Shown here: one piece after another, positions 1 through 13,226 of the stretch
How the letters are laid out: each line of letters begins with the position of its first letter
Position numbering within the stretch: the stretch's first letter is position 1
Assembly (NCBI GenBank): GCA_913055615.1
Contig: CAJXKK010000001.1
Location: 62,001-126,000 of the forward strand
Length of the DNA: 64,000 bases
Direction: 5' to 3'
From: an uncultured Ectothiorhodospiraceae bacterium
GTDB lineage: Bacteria > Pseudomonadota > Gammaproteobacteria > XJ16 > Halofilaceae
The notes under the pieces: model-generated
Databases searched by the model: none
The model's input: only the letters and a program-made list of their open reading frames with translations
What the model was told of the DNA's origin: nothing
Made by a program: the position numbers and the translations under genes

Positions 1-804
1 GCGCTCGACGCTGCCGCCGACCGCGCCAGCACCGGCCATCGCCAGGTCGTCACTGAACACGGCGCCGCCGAAGCCGAAACGCTCACGCAGGATGTTTTTC
101 AGCCAGATGGACGAGAAACCGGCCGGTACGTCATCGACCACCCGATAGGTTACGTGGGCCGGCATGACACCGGGCAGGCCCTGGTGGGCGAGGCGCTCGA
201 AGGGGATGCCGTCGAGCTGGAGGATGTCCTCGAGGTCGCGCGGGTCGACCGGGCACTCGTAGTGCGAATCCGGCGCGACGCTGCCGTGGCCCGGGAAATG
301 CTTGCCAATGGCCGCCATGCCGGCCTGGCCCATGCCGCGCATGAGTGCCGCGCCAAGCCGGGCGACCGCCTCGGGATCGTTGTGGAACGCGCGGTCGCCG
401 ATGACGGCGCTGATATCGCGGCGCAGATCCAGTACGGGCGCGAAACTCAGATCGACGCCGACGGCGAGCAGTTCCGCGGCCAGCAGCCAGCCCAGCGCGC
501 GCGCCCCAGCCTCCGCGTTATGCGGGTCCTCGTCGAAACGCTCGCCGAGGCGTCCCATCGGCGGCAGCCGGCTGAAACCCTCGCGGAAGCGCTGGACGCG
601 GCCACCCTCCTGATCGACGGCGACCAGCAGGTGCGGTTCGCGCAGGGCGTGGATTTCCTTCACGAGGGCCGCAACCTGAGCGCGGTCCTCGTAGTTGCGG
701 CTGAACAGGATGACGCCGCCGACGTTCGGGTGCATCAGCAGCTCGCGGTCCTCGGCCGTGAGGCTCTTGCCGCCGATGTCGAGCATGACCGGGCCGAGCG
801 CCAT
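1..804 (-). CDS. nagZ: beta-N-acetylhexosaminidase NagZ (3' end cut by window)
   Basis: Family 3 glycoside hydrolase that removes N-acetylglucosamine from muropeptides in cytoplasmic peptidoglycan recycling. The visible 268 residues begin [20 protein letters not shown]. They include [10 protein letters not shown] near residues 66-75, the KHFPGHGS loop and the SDDLAM motif that holds the catalytic Asp, in family order. The C-terminal part (full length is usually about 340 residues) lies beyond the window edge. The ATG shares one base with the ispF stop (TGATG), so the gene is the last visible member of the ftsB-ispD-ispF run and probably translationally coupled to ispF. Confidence 0.93.
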   Translation of the reverse strand, partial: MALGPVMLDIGGKSLTAEDRELLMHPNVGGVILFSRNYEDRAQVAALVKEIHALREPHLLVAVDQEGGRVQRFREGFSRLPPMGRLGERFDEDPHNAEAGARALGWLLAAELLAVGVDLSFAPVLDLRRDISAVIGDRAFHNDPEAVARLGAALMRGMGQAGMAAIGKHFPGHGSVAPDSHYECPVDPRDLEDILQLDGIPFERLAHQGLPGVMPAHVTYRVVDDVPAGFSSIWLKNILRERFGFGGAVFSDDLAMAGAGAVGGSVER

Positions 805-1283
805 CAGCGCGCCTCCAGCAGCACAACGGCGTGCGCGGCGATGCCCTCGCCGCGGCCGAGGGCGCCGATGCCCTCATGCGTGGTCGCCTTGACGTTGACC
901 GCGCGCCGATCGACATCGAGCTCGGCCGCGATGCCCTCGCGCATGGCGTCGATGTGTGGGCCGATGCGCGGGCGCTCGGCGATGATCGTGAGATCGGCGT
1001 TGACCGCGGCCCAGCCGCGATCGCGCACGAGCGCGACCGTACGCCGCAGGAGTTTCTGGCCGGGGGCGTTCGCCCATGCGGGTTCGGTATCCGGGAAGTG
1101 GCGGCCGATATCGCCGAGGCCCGCGGCGCCAAGCAGCGCATCGCACAGCGCGTGCAGCGCGACGTCGCCGTCCGAGTGCGCACGCAGGCCGAAAGGCGCG
1201 TCGATGCGCTCGCCGCCGAGCATGACGTGATCGCCTTGCGTGGTCGCGTGTACGTCGTAGCCGTGTCCGATTCGCATGGTCAT
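804..1283 (-). CDS. ispF: 2-C-methyl-D-erythritol 2,4-cyclodiphosphate synthase IspF
   Basis: Fifth step of the MEP isoprenoid pathway, releasing CMP while closing the cyclodiphosphate ring. The 159 residues equal the usual family length. The N-terminal RIGHGYDVH carries the Asp/His metal ligands. [17 protein letters not shown] and the AHSDGD signature follow, and the C-terminal [21 protein letters not shown] is typical. The start at 1283 ([10 protein letters not shown]) forms an ATGA overlap with the ispD stop. An in-frame ATG at 1276 is a possible alternative, and the coupling pattern of this operon favours 1283. The substrate is supplied by IspD (adjacent) and the unlinked IspE. Confidence 0.96.
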   Translation of the reverse strand: MTMRIGHGYDVHATTQGDHVMLGGERIDAPFGLRAHSDGDVALHALCDALLGAAGLGDIGRHFPDTEPAWANAPGQKLLRRTVALVRDRGWAAVNADLTIIAERPRIGPHIDAMREGIAAELDVDRRAVNVKATTHEGIGALGRGEGIAAHAVVLLEAR

Positions 1284-1975
1284 CGTAATTGTCCGCCGCG
1301 CATCGCCAGCACGGCCTCCGCGAGCGGCAGGTCGTGTGGCCGGGTAATCTTGATATTGGCCGGGTCGCCTTCGACCAGGCGCGGCGCGTAGCCGGCGCGT
1401 TCCATGGCCGAGGCTTCGTCGGTGATGGCCGAGTCGGTCGCGTCCCCGAGCGCGTCGCGCAGCGTACCACCGTGGAAGAGCTGCGGGGTCAGCGCCCGCC
1501 AGAGCCCGCTGCGGTCCTCGGTGGCGGCAACGTGGCCGTCGCCGTCCGCGCGCTTGAGCGTGTCGCGCACCGGGACGGCGAGGAGCGCGCCGGCCGGGTC
1601 GGATGCGAATGCGAGCAGCCGTTCGATCTCGTCGCCGGACAGGCACGGGCGGGCGCCGTCATGCACCAGTACCGGGCCGTCCACGGCGCTGCCGAGCGCG
1701 CCCAGCCCGGCCGCCACCGAGGCCGCGCGGCTGGCGCCGCCGGTGACGCTCAACAAGCGCGCATCACTCGCCGCCTGCAATCCGGCGAACCGGGTGTCAT
1801 CGGGGGCGAGCGCCACAACCAGCCGCTGCAGGCCAGGGTGCGCCAGCAGCGGTGCAAGTGCCCACTCGATCACCGTGCCGCCGGCCAGCGGGAGATACGT
1901 CTTGGGGGTTGTGCCGCCCATGCGCGCGCCGGCACCGGCGGCGGGGACGACGGCATTGAACGCGACCGGGCTCAC
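1280..1975 (-). CDS. ispD: 2-C-methyl-D-erythritol 4-phosphate cytidylyltransferase IspD
   Basis: Third MEP-pathway step: activates methylerythritol 4-phosphate with CTP. The protein has 231 residues. The N-terminal PAAGAGARMG (about residues 10-19) is the nucleotide-binding loop, followed by KTYLPLAGGTVIEWAL, the VHDGARPCL motif and the C-terminal KITRPHDLPLAE. It overlaps ftsB by 4 nt upstream and ispF by 4 nt downstream, so ftsB, ispD, ispF and nagZ read as one unit. This is the common gammaproteobacterial arrangement. Confidence 0.96.
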   Translation of the reverse strand: MSPVAFNAVVPAAGAGARMGGTTPKTYLPLAGGTVIEWALAPLLAHPGLQRLVVALAPDDTRFAGLQAASDARLLSVTGGASRAASVAAGLGALGSAVDGPVLVHDGARPCLSGDEIERLLAFASDPAGALLAVPVRDTLKRADGDGHVAATEDRSGLWRALTPQLFHGGTLRDALGDATDSAITDEASAMERAGYAPRLVEGDPANIKITRPHDLPLAEAVLAMRGGQLR

Positions 1976-2343
1976 TGGTTGTCGGACTCCGGTGCGGGGC
2001 TGTCCTTGTTCGGGGCGGCGTCCGGCGACCCATCCGAGCCGGCCTCCGGCAGCGGTTCCACGTCGTTTTTGTCCTTTTCGATCACGCGGAAGAAGGTCTC
2101 GCCCTCCCCCACCATGCCGAGTTCCGAACGCGCCCGCGCCTCGACCGCCTCCATGCCCTTTTTGAGATCACGCACCTCGGCGGCCAGAGCCTCGTTGCGT
2201 TCGCGCAGGCGGGCGTTGCGTTCCTCCTGGGTCGCAATTTCCTGCTTGAGGCGGTAGACCTCGGCGAGACCGCCATCAGCGATCCACAGGCGATACTGCA
2301 GGATCAGCAACAGTGCGACCAGAACGGCGATCAGGATTTTCAA
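1972..2343 (-). CDS. ftsB: cell division protein FtsB
   Basis: Bitopic inner-membrane protein of the FtsQBL divisome subcomplex. The 123-residue protein starts MKILIAVLVALLLILQYRLW, a single N-terminal transmembrane helix (about 3-18). A coiled coil follows (about 28-70; EVYRLKQEIATQEERNARLRERNEAL), then the GMEAVEARARSELGMVGEGETFFRVI segment typical of FtsB. It is about 20 residues longer than Escherichia coli FtsB, with an acidic, Pro/Ser-rich C-terminal tail that is probably disordered. It lies between eno (37 nt upstream) and ispD (4-nt overlap), the standard neighbours. Confidence 0.93.
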   Translation of the reverse strand: MKILIAVLVALLLILQYRLWIADGGLAEVYRLKQEIATQEERNARLRERNEALAAEVRDLKKGMEAVEARARSELGMVGEGETFFRVIEKDKNDVEPLPEAGSDGSPDAAPNKDSPAPESDNQ

Positions 2344-2379
2344 TACGCCTCCCGCGGCCGCACCGGGCCGTCGGTCCGG

Positions 2380-3735
<1,356 letters not shown>

Positions 3736-3784
3736 TCATCCGGGCTACAGGCGGCGTGTGACGTGTGCCGCGTTCGTACGTATT

Positions 3785-3929
3785 GCAAGAGCGGGCTTGC
3801 TCGCGATCGTGCCCGAATTGCGGCTCGGTGTTCACACGGCCTGCGAATACCTGTCCGGGCCGAGCTGCCATCCGTATCGCCCGTCGGCGCGTTCAACCGC
3901 AATCGCGAGCAAGCTCGCTCCTACAAAAG
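3785..3929. repeat. REP-like inverted pair between kdsA and eno
   Basis: Two copies of an approximately 25-bp motif (core GAGCAAGCTCGCTCCTAC and its reverse complement) lie in opposite orientation. The left copy is about 3785-3809 and the right copy about 3898-3929, with about 90 bp between them. A second pair of the same family sits at 61898-61975. The core resembles REP sequences of Pseudomonas and relatives that are mobilised by RAYT transposases. No RAYT gene is in this window. The arrangement would let the transcript fold into one long hairpin. Confidence 0.8.
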
Positions 3930-3953
3930 CACCACCTGCGTGGTACCAGGTGT

Positions 3954-4795
3954 TTACCGTCCTGGCCAGTCATTTTCCGCGTACGGCTGCGCTTTCACCA
4001 CCCGGTCGAGTTCGGCCAGGGTTTTCAGCAGCCGTTCCAGCCGGTCCAGGGGCCAAGCGTTGGGTCCGTCCGAAAGCGCCTGCTCGGGGCGCGGGTGCGT
4101 TTCCATGAACAGCCCGGAGATGCCGGCGGCGACGGCCGCGCGTGCCAGCACCGGTATGAACTCGCGCTGGCCGCCGGAGGAACTGCCCTGCCCGCCCGGC
4201 AGTTGCACCGAGTGGGTCGCGTCGAACACGACCGGGCAGCAGGTATTGCGCATCACGGCGAGCCCGCGCATATCCGAGACCAGGTTGTTGTAGCCGAACG
4301 AGACTCCGCGGTCGCAGACCATGATGCCCTCGCCACCGGCGGCGCGCGCCTTGTCGACGACGTTCACCATGTCCCACGGCGCGAGGAACTGCCCCTTCTT
4401 GATATTCACCGGGCGCCCGGCGGTGGCCACGCGCTGGATGTAGTCGGTCTGGCGGCAGAGGAAGGCCGGCGTCTGGAGCACATCGACGACCGCGGCGACC
4501 TCGTCGACTGGCGTGTATTCATGCACGTCGGTGAGCACGGGCAGACCGGTCTCGCTGCGCACCCGCTCCAGCGACGCCAGACCGGACTCCAGGCCGGGGC
4601 CGCGATAACCGGAGGCCGAGGAACGGTTGGCCTTATCGTAAGAGGCCTTGAAGATGATTGGGACACCGGTGCGACCCGAGATGCCCTTGAGCGCCTCGGC
4701 GATCTCCAGTGCCAGCGACTCGCTCTCCAGGGCGCAGGGCCCGGCGATCAGGAACAGCGGGCGATCCGGGCCGACTTCGAAGCCGCAAAGGTCCA

Positions 4796-4796
<1 letters not shown>
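3954..4796 (-). CDS. kdsA: 3-deoxy-8-phosphooctulonate synthase KdsA
   Basis: Condenses arabinose 5-phosphate with phosphoenolpyruvate to give Kdo-8-phosphate, the precursor of the inner-core sugar attached to lipid A. The 280-residue protein matches the family length. Motifs include [12 protein letters not shown] (about 14-25), [12 protein letters not shown], the VLTDVHE loop, [13 protein letters not shown] and [15 protein letters not shown]. Its ATG shares one base with the pyrG stop (TGATG), so it is coupled to pyrG. This pairing with pyrG and eno is conserved in many gammaproteobacteria. Confidence 0.96.
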
Positions 4797-6790
<1,994 letters not shown>

Positions 6791-8071
6791 TTATGGCCTT
6801 GGTACGCCGATGGCGCCGATGAGATCTCCGTCGACGTAGACCAGCGGGATGCGGTCACGCTCCCACGGGGGGATGCCGTGATCGGCTAGCCAGCGTTTGA
6901 GGGCGATGCTGCCCTCGCCGTCCCGGCGCGGCAGGCGCTCGCCACCCTGGCGGAAGCGGATCTGGACGTGGCTACTCTCATCGAGAGGACCGGCCAGCGC
7001 TTCGAGCGCTTCCGGCGGGACGCGGCGGTGCGGCAGTTCTTGCGGTTGCCGCGGATCGGTCCAGTCGTAGACCGCCTCCGGGTCCAGCGGCGGCGCCGGT
7101 GCCAGCACCCAGGCCTCGCCGCGCCAGCGGCGTACTTCCCCACCGGGCCAGGCGACATGCGGATTGCGGTCGGCGGCGGCCTCGACGAGCTGCCGCCGCA
7201 GCGATTCCAGCCGCGCGGCGCCGGGGCGCGGCAGACCCCGGCGGTGGATCCAACAGCGCAGCAGCGCGCGCTGGCGGGACACCGGCAAGGCCGCCAGCGC
7301 GGCGCAGTCCAGCGTGGCGGCATACGTGCCCCGGCAGCTGACGAAATCATGCGCGGCCAGGCTGTCGACGCCCGCCGCGGCCTCGCCCGCCTGGTCGGCG
7401 GCCCGGGCGAGCGTGGCATCGACCTCGGTATGGCGTTCGCGCAGCACCGGCAGCACGCGTTCGCGCAGCCAGACGCGATCGTAGTCGGTATCCGCGTTCG
7501 CCGGGTCATCCAGCCCCTCGATGCCGCGGCGGTGCAACTCCGTCTGCAGGCGGTCGCGCGGGATATCGAGCCAGGGCCGCAGGTGCAACCCGGCGCCAAG
7601 CGTCCGGCAGACCGGCATCCCGGCCCAGCCGTGCACCCCGCCCCCGCGCAGCAGCGCGAGCAACAGGGTCTCCGCCTGGTCGTCGCGGTGGTGCGCGGTC
7701 AATAACACCTCGTCCGGGCGGAGCCGCTCGGCAAGCGCGGTGTAACGGGCCTCGCGGGCGGCGGCCTCCGGCCCTTCACCGCGCTTGGCCCCCGCATCGA
7801 CACGGACACTTTCGCAGCGCAGACCCAGTCCGCGCGCGACCTGCTGGCAGTGCTCCGCCCACGCATCCGCATCTGCATGCCAGCCGTGATGGATATGCAG
7901 CGCGCGTAGGCGGCGCCGCGGCAGCGTCTCGGCCGCGAGATGCAGCAGGAGCGTGGAATCGGGCCCCCCGCTGAATGCGACCACCACCCCGGTGCGCTGC
8001 GGTGCCTGCTCGGCGATCACGGCCGCGAGCCGTTGGTAGGGGTCCGGCGGGTCGGTCGCGCGCTCGTTCAT
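6791..8071 (-). CDS. tilS: tRNA(Ile)-lysidine synthetase TilS
   Basis: ATP-dependent attachment of lysine to C34 of tRNA-Ile(CAU), which switches decoding from AUG to AUA. With the start at 8071 (MNERATDPPDPYQRL) the protein has 426 residues, close to the family norm. The N-type ATP-pyrophosphatase P-loop SGGPDS is at residues 34-39, followed by HIHHGWHADAD, LTAHHRDDQAETLLL and the C-terminal TilS domain ending in GIPPWERDRIPLVYVDGDLIGAIG. A longer in-frame reading to 8242 adds an Arg/Pro-rich leader with no family support, so I rejected it. It lies downstream of accA, as in E. coli. Confidence 0.93.
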   Translation of the reverse strand: MNERATDPPDPYQRLAAVIAEQAPQRTGVVVAFSGGPDSTLLLHLAAETLPRRRLRALHIHHGWHADADAWAEHCQQVARGLGLRCESVRVDAGAKRGEGPEAAAREARYTALAERLRPDEVLLTAHHRDDQAETLLLALLRGGGVHGWAGMPVCRTLGAGLHLRPWLDIPRDRLQTELHRRGIEGLDDPANADTDYDRVWLRERVLPVLRERHTEVDATLARAADQAGEAAAGVDSLAAHDFVSCRGTYAATLDCAALAALPVSRQRALLRCWIHRRGLPRPGAARLESLRRQLVEAAADRNPHVAWPGGEVRRWRGEAWVLAPAPPLDPEAVYDWTDPRQPQELPHRRVPPEALEALAGPLDESSHVQIRFRQGGERLPRRDGEGSIALKRWLADHGIPPWERDRIPLVYVDGDLIGAIGVPRP

Positions 8072-8294
8072 AGCGGGTTCTGGAAAGCGGTTGGTGCCGG
8101 CTCGGGAGGCCGGGCGGCGATGCCCGTCAGCCGGACTGCGCTGATTCACCGCTACGGGCTCCCGGCGCTCGCGGGCCCGCCGGGCAGGAGCTGTCGGACG
8201 ATTCCGGTACCGACCCGCGCCTGGCGGGATGGGTCCGCCCACCGGCCGGGTGCATCAGCTGCCGGCCATCACGACCGCATGCGGCCTGCGCCAC

Positions 8295-9263
8295 TCAGCC
8301 GGTATCGCGGTAGCGGCCGTAGGACGTCAGGCGCTGGTATCGCTGCTCGACCAGCGCGTCGGTGTCGCCGCCGTCGAACGCCCCGATGGCCTGGATGAGG
8401 GCGTCGCGCAGGCCCTTGGCCGCGTTGTCGTAGTCGCGATGCGCGCCGCCAAGCGGTTCACCGATGATCTCGTCGACCAGGCCGAGTTCTTTCAGCCGCA
8501 GGGCGGTGATGCCCATGGCCTCGGCGGCCTCGGCGGATTTCTCAGACGACTTCCACAGGATCGATGCACAGCCCTCGGGCGAGATGACCGAGTAGGTGGA
8601 GTATTCGAGCATCATCAGGCGATCGCCGACACCGATCCCGAGCGCGCCGCCGGAACCGCCCTCGCCGACCACGGTGGCGATGATCGGCACGCGCAGATCC
8701 GACATGGCGAACAGGTTGCGCGCGATGGCCTCGCTCTGGCCGCGCTCTTCGGCACCGACGCCGGGGTAGGCCCCGGGCGTGTCGATGAACGTCAGGATCG
8801 GCATGTTGAACTTCTCGGCCATGCGCATCAGCCGCAGGGCCTTGCGGTAGCCCTCCGGCCGCGCCATGCCGAAGTTGCGCCGCAGCTTTTCCTTGGTGTC
8901 ACGACCTTTCTGTTGGCCGATCACCATGACCGGGCGCCCGTCGAGCCGGGCCGGACCGCCGACGATCGCTGGATCGTCCGCGTATGACCGGTCACCGTGG
9001 AGCTCGGTAAATTCCTCGAACACGCGGTCGAGGTAGTCCAGCGAGTACGGCCGCATGGGATGGCGCGCCAACTGTGCGACCTGCTGGGGGCGCAGTTTGG
9101 CGAAGATGCTGCGGGTCAGGGATTCGCTCTTCTGCTGCAGCCGCTGGATCTCCTCGCCAATATTGATCTCGGGGTTGGCATCGGAACCGAGACGGCGCAA
9201 CTCCTCGATCTGCGCCTCGAGTTCGGCGATCGGTTGCTCGAATTCCAGAAAATTCGGATTCAT
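8295..9263 (-). CDS. accA: acetyl-CoA carboxylase carboxyltransferase subunit alpha
   Basis: One of two carboxyltransferase subunits that move CO2 from biotin-BCCP to acetyl-CoA, the committed step of fatty acid synthesis. The 322 residues match AccA. The start is [23 protein letters not shown]. The core contains [42 protein letters not shown] and [41 protein letters not shown]. It lies between dnaE and tilS as in many gammaproteobacteria. About 474 bp of repeats separate it from dnaE, so separate transcription is likely. Confidence 0.97.
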   Translation of the reverse strand: MNPNFLEFEQPIAELEAQIEELRRLGSDANPEINIGEEIQRLQQKSESLTRSIFAKLRPQQVAQLARHPMRPYSLDYLDRVFEEFTELHGDRSYADDPAIVGGPARLDGRPVMVIGQQKGRDTKEKLRRNFGMARPEGYRKALRLMRMAEKFNMPILTFIDTPGAYPGVGAEERGQSEAIARNLFAMSDLRVPIIATVVGEGGSGGALGIGVGDRLMMLEYSTYSVISPEGCASILWKSSEKSAEAAEAMGITALRLKELGLVDEIIGEPLGGAHRDYDNAAKGLRDALIQAIGAFDGGDTDALVEQRYQRLTSYGRYRDTG

Positions 9264-9737
9264 GGGTTGGCGACTGATCCCTGCATGTTCCTGACAATGA
9301 ACCGATGATACAGGCAGGGTGCGGTCTTATGCACGTCGCGACGGAGCCGGATCGAGCCCGTGCAGGGGATTAGGCCGTGTAAAAACCTTCTCTCGCAGAG
9401 GCGCGGAGGGCGCGGAGAAGGTCAAAATCGGTATCTCGCCAAGACGCGAGGCGCGCCAAGGAAGGGCAAAACGAAAAAGACGTAGGCCGGTTTGGTCCGG
9501 CGCGCATCGCACGACGTTTCACCGCCAGGGCGATCGGCGCGCCGGGCAATGCCGGCAGAAAGCATATCCAATCCCGCAGCGCCTAACCATCCGGAACGCT
9601 CATGGCGGCATTGTCCGGGGCAAGCGCAGTGCACACGTGAACCGCGCTGCGGCCGGACAAAGCCGGCCTACGATTTTTTCTTTCCTTGGCGTGCTCCGCG
9701 TCTTGGCGAGAGGCGCTTTTGACTTTTCGCCTCCACC
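9264..9737. repeat. nested palindromic repeat cluster between dnaE and accA
   Basis: No gene is seen in this 474-bp gap. A unit of type B (CGCAGAG/CGCGGAG three times) lies at 9391-9419, then the linker GTCAAAATCGG, then a type A unit (CGCCAAG-like, three times) at 9434-9463 that runs on into GTAGGCCGG near 9492. The reverse complement follows on the right: CCGGCCTACG near 9663-9672, a T/C-rich stretch and type A at 9681-9712. The two arms align over roughly 50 bp with small gaps. They would form one long stem with a loop of about 170 nt. Confidence 0.8.
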
Positions 9738-12700
9738 CTACCGCTGATACTCGATCTCGACCGCACTCTCGTCGGTGAGCTGCCGCAGGCGGTGGAGCAG
9801 TTCATCGGTCGGATGGATCTGCCAGTCTTCCCCCAGGTGCAGGCGGGCGCTGGCGCTGGGGCCCTGGTATTCGACGGCAATGGGCGTGTGGCCCTCGCGG
9901 AAGGGGCGCAGGGTGTCGCGCAGGTGGTCGATGAAGCCGTTGCCGGCGGCGCTGGCGTTGACGTGCAGGCGCAGGCGGCGGGCGAAGCGTTCACGGGCGT
10001 CGTCGATGCTGTAGATCTCGCGCGCGTTGATCTGGTAGCCGCCGTTGAAATCATCATAGGCCAGCTGGCCCTCCACCACCAGCACGCGGTCGCGCACAAT
10101 CGAGTTGTGCCGGCGCTGCAGCAGTTCCGGGCCGATCTTGACCTCGACGCGCGTGCTCTTGTCGTCGATCGTGGCGAAGCCCATCTTGCCGCTGGACGTG
10201 TTCTTCGTGCGGAAGGCGTTCACCAGGCCGGCGAACACCTCGTTGCGGTCCTCGCCGCGCCGCCGGCCGAGGCTCTCGAGTTTGCCGCACTGGTCAGCCA
10301 GGCGGCCGTTCGTGAAGCGGGTCAGCTCGTCGCTGTAGCGGTCGATCGGATGCCCGGAGAGATACAGGCCCAGCGTCTCCTTCTCGGCCGTGAGGCGGGT
10401 CTCGTCGTCCCAGTCCGGTTCCGGCGGGATGTCCGTGCTGCCCGCCGCCGGCTTGTCACCGCCGCCGAACATGTCGTTCTGGCCGGCCGCGGTGTTGAGG
10501 CGATGCTGCTCAGCGGCGCGCACGGCGTGCGGCAGGCGTTTCTCGATGGTCGCGCGGTTGGGGCCGAGACCGCCCAGCGTGCCCGCCCGGTTGAGCGCCT
10601 CGAGCACCCGCCGGTTCACCTTGCCCGCATCGACGCGCACGCACAGATCGTCGAGATCGCGGAAGGCACCGCCGCGGTCGCGTTCGCGCAGGATGGCCTC
10701 CAGCGCCGATTCGCCCACGCCCTTGATCGCACCGAGCCCGAAGCGCACGCGACTGGCGTCAACGGCCGTGAAGCTGAAGGCCGAGTTGTTGATATCCGGG
10801 GGGATGACGTCCAGCCCGATCGAGGCGCACTCGTCGATCAGCGTGACAACCTTGTCGGTGTTGTCCATGTCGGCGGACAGAACGGCGGCCATGAACTCGG
10901 CCGGGTAATGCGCCTTGAGCCAGGCGGTCTGATAGGACAGCAGCGCGTACGCGGCCGAATGCGACTTGTTGAAGCCATAGCCCGCGAACTTCTCGATCAG
11001 GTCGAAGATGTACTCGGCCGTGGCGGATTCGACGCCGTTGGCGACCGAGCCCTCGATGAAGCCCGAGCGCTGCTTGGCCATCTCCTCGGGCTTTTTCTTG
11101 CCCATGGCGCGGCGCAGCAGGTCGGCGGCGCCGAGCGAGTAGCCCGCCAGCACCTGCGCGATCTGCATCACCTGCTCCTGATACAGGATGACGCCGTAGG
11201 TGGGCTTGAGGATGGCCTCCAGCCACGGGTGCGGGAACTGGACCTCCGCGTGCCCGTGCTTGCGCGCGATGAAGTCGTCGACCATGCCGGACTGCAGCGG
11301 TCCCGGGCGGAACAGCGCCACCAGCGCGACGATCTCCTCGAAGTTGTCCGGCTGCAGGCGCTTGATCAGCTCCTTCATGCCGCGCGATTCGAGCTGGAAG
11401 ACCGCCGTGGTCTGGCAGGCCTTCAGCAGCTTGAAGGCATCGGGGTCGCCGGTCTCGAGCTGGTCCATGCTGACGGGCTCGCGGCCCTCGCCGCGCAGGC
11501 GCTTGTTGATCGCCTGGACCGCGCGGTCGATGATCGTGAGCGTGCGCAGGCCGAGGAAGTCGAACTTCACCAGGCCGATTTTCTCGACGTCGTCCTTGTC
11601 GAACTGGGTGACCAGGCCCTGCCCGCCCGGCTCGCAGTACAGCGGCGCGAAGTCGGTCAGCGCCGAGGGCGCGATGACGACGCCGCCGGCATGCTTGCCG
11701 GCGTTGCGCGCCAGGCCCTCGAGCTTCATGCCGAGATCGATCAGCGCGCGGACGTCGTCCTCGTCGTCGTAGACCTGTTTGAGGTCCTCCGACTCCTTGA
11801 GGGCCCGCTCGAGCGTCATGCCGACCTCGAACGGCACCAGCTTGGCGATGCGGTCGACCATGCCGTAGGGATGGCCGAGCACGCGGCCGACGTCGCGGAT
11901 CACCGCGCGCGCCGCCATGGAGCCGTAGGTGATGATCTGCGAGACCTTGTCGCTGCCGTACTTCTGCGCGACGTAGTCGATCACGCGGTCGCGCCCGTCC
12001 ATGCAGAAGTCGACGTCGAAGTCGGGCAGCGAGACGCGCTCCGGGTTGAGGAATCGCTCGAACAGGAGGTCGTAACGCAGCGGGTCGAGGTCGGTAATCC
12101 CCATCGCATAGGCCACCAGCGAACCCGCGCCGGAACCGCGACCGGGGCCGACCGGCACGCCGTTGTTCTTCGCCCAGATGATGAAGTCGGCGACGATCAG
12201 GAAGTAGCCGGGGAAGCCCATCGAGTTGATGACGCCCAGTTCCCGCTCCAGGCGCTCGACATAGGGCCTGCGGAAGTCCTCGTCCGCGGCCCTCGCCGCG
12301 CCGTAGAGCTGGTGCAGGCGCTCATCTAGCCCCTGATACGCCACCTCGCTCAGATACGTGTCGACCGTGTGCTCGGCCGGGACAGGGAAATCGGGCAGAT
12401 AGGACTCACCGAGCGTGATCCGCAGGTTGCAGCGCCGCGCGATCTCGACCGAGTTCTCCAGCGCCTCGGGTATATCGCCGAAGAGCTCGGTCATCTCCTC
12501 TTCGCTGCGCAGGTACTGCTGGTCCGAGTAGCGCTTGGGGCGGCGCGGGTCCGTCAGCACGCGGCTGTCGTGGATACACACGCGCGCCTCGTGGGCGTCG
12601 AAGTCCTCCGCCGCCAGGTAGCGCACGTCGTTGGTCGCCACGACCGGGCATTCCATGGTGCTGGCGAGTTCCAGCGCGCCGTCGATCCAGGCCTCTTCAT

Positions 12701-13226
12701 GCTCACGGCCAGTACGATGGATCTCCAGGTAGAAGCGACCGGGGAAGCGCGCCATCCAGTCGGCCAGTGACTCCAGCGTGCGCTCGCGGCGCCCCGCCAG
12801 CCAATTGCGCGCGACCTCGCCGGTGCGACCGCCGGAGAGCGCGATCAGGCCATCGGTGGCGCCATCGAGCCAGGACCGCTCGATGGTCGGCTCGCCGTCG
12901 CTCTGCCCCTCGAGATACGACCGTGACACCAGCCGGATCAGGTTGCCGTAACCGACATCGTCCTGGACCAGCAGAGTCAGCGGCGTCGCCGGCTCACCCC
13001 GGGCCTCGCCGCGCAGCAGCACATCGCAGCCGATGATCGGCTTCACGCCGGCGGCGATGGCGGCGCTGTAGAACTTGACCATGGCGAACAGGTTGCTCTG
13101 GTCCGTGAGCGCGACCGCGGGCATCCCGCGCGCCTTCAGCGTCTCCATGAGCTCGGGGATGCGCACGGTGCCGTCGACCAGCGAGTAGTCGGTATGCAGG
13201 CGCAGATGGACGAAGCTCGGTTTCAT
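9738..13226 (-). CDS. dnaE: DNA polymerase III subunit alpha
   Basis: Catalytic subunit of the replicative polymerase. The 1162 residues match the usual DnaE1 length. The N-terminal PHP domain starts FVHLRLHTDYSLVDGTVRI. The palm domain carries the catalytic Asp pair in SLPDFDVDFCMDGRDRVIDYV. GPGRGSGAGSLVAYAMGITDLDPLRYDLLFERFLNPER precedes it, and the fingers contain ILYQEQVMQIAQVLAGYSLGAADLLRRAMGKKK. A C-terminal OB-fold and tail (MGFATIDDKSTRVEVKIGPE) follow. It is the only polymerase gene in the window. It is flanked on both sides by nested palindromic repeats. Confidence 0.97.
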   Translation of the reverse strand: MKPSFVHLRLHTDYSLVDGTVRIPELMETLKARGMPAVALTDQSNLFAMVKFYSAAIAAGVKPIIGCDVLLRGEARGEPATPLTLLVQDDVGYGNLIRLVSRSYLEGQSDGEPTIERSWLDGATDGLIALSGGRTGEVARNWLAGRRERTLESLADWMARFPGRFYLEIHRTGREHEEAWIDGALELASTMECPVVATNDVRYLAAEDFDAHEARVCIHDSRVLTDPRRPKRYSDQQYLRSEEEMTELFGDIPEALENSVEIARRCNLRITLGESYLPDFPVPAEHTVDTYLSEVAYQGLDERLHQLYGAARAADEDFRRPYVERLERELGVINSMGFPGYFLIVADFIIWAKNNGVPVGPGRGSGAGSLVAYAMGITDLDPLRYDLLFERFLNPERVSLPDFDVDFCMDGRDRVIDYVAQKYGSDKVSQIITYGSMAARAVIRDVGRVLGHPYGMVDRIAKLVPFEVGMTLERALKESEDLKQVYDDEDDVRALIDLGMKLEGLARNAGKHAGGVVIAPSALTDFAPLYCEPGGQGLVTQFDKDDVEKIGLVKFDFLGLRTLTIIDRAVQAINKRLRGEGREPVSMDQLETGDPDAFKLLKACQTTAVFQLESRGMKELIKRLQPDNFEEIVALVALFRPGPLQSGMVDDFIARKHGHAEVQFPHPWLEAILKPTYGVILYQEQVMQIAQVLAGYSLGAADLLRRAMGKKKPEEMAKQRSGFIEGSVANGVESATAEYIFDLIEKFAGYGFNKSHSAAYALLSYQTAWLKAHYPAEFMAAVLSADMDNTDKVVTLIDECASIGLDVIPPDINNSAFSFTAVDASRVRFGLGAIKGVGESALEAILRERDRGGAFRDLDDLCVRVDAGKVNRRVLEALNRAGTLGGLGPNRATIEKRLPHAVRAAEQHRLNTAAGQNDMFGGGDKPAAGSTDIPPEPDWDDETRLTAEKETLGLYLSGHPIDRYSDELTRFTNGRLADQCGKLESLGRRRGEDRNEVFAGLVNAFRTKNTSSGKMGFATIDDKSTRVEVKIGPELLQRRHNSIVRDRVLVVEGQLAYDDFNGGYQINAREIYSIDDARERFARRLRLHVNASAAGNGFIDHLRDTLRPFREGHTPIAVEYQGPSASARLHLGEDWQIHPTDELLHRLRQLTDESAVEIEYQR

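Noticed and set aside
8072-8242. N-terminal extension of TilS up to 8242
   Set aside because: The added residues are Arg/Pro-rich and not conserved. The start at 8071 gives the normal family length.
9792-12329. 845-codon open frame on the plus strand antisense to dnaE
   Set aside because: GC-rich codon bias keeps the opposite frame open. The translation is low-complexity and matches no family, while dnaE is complete on the other strand.
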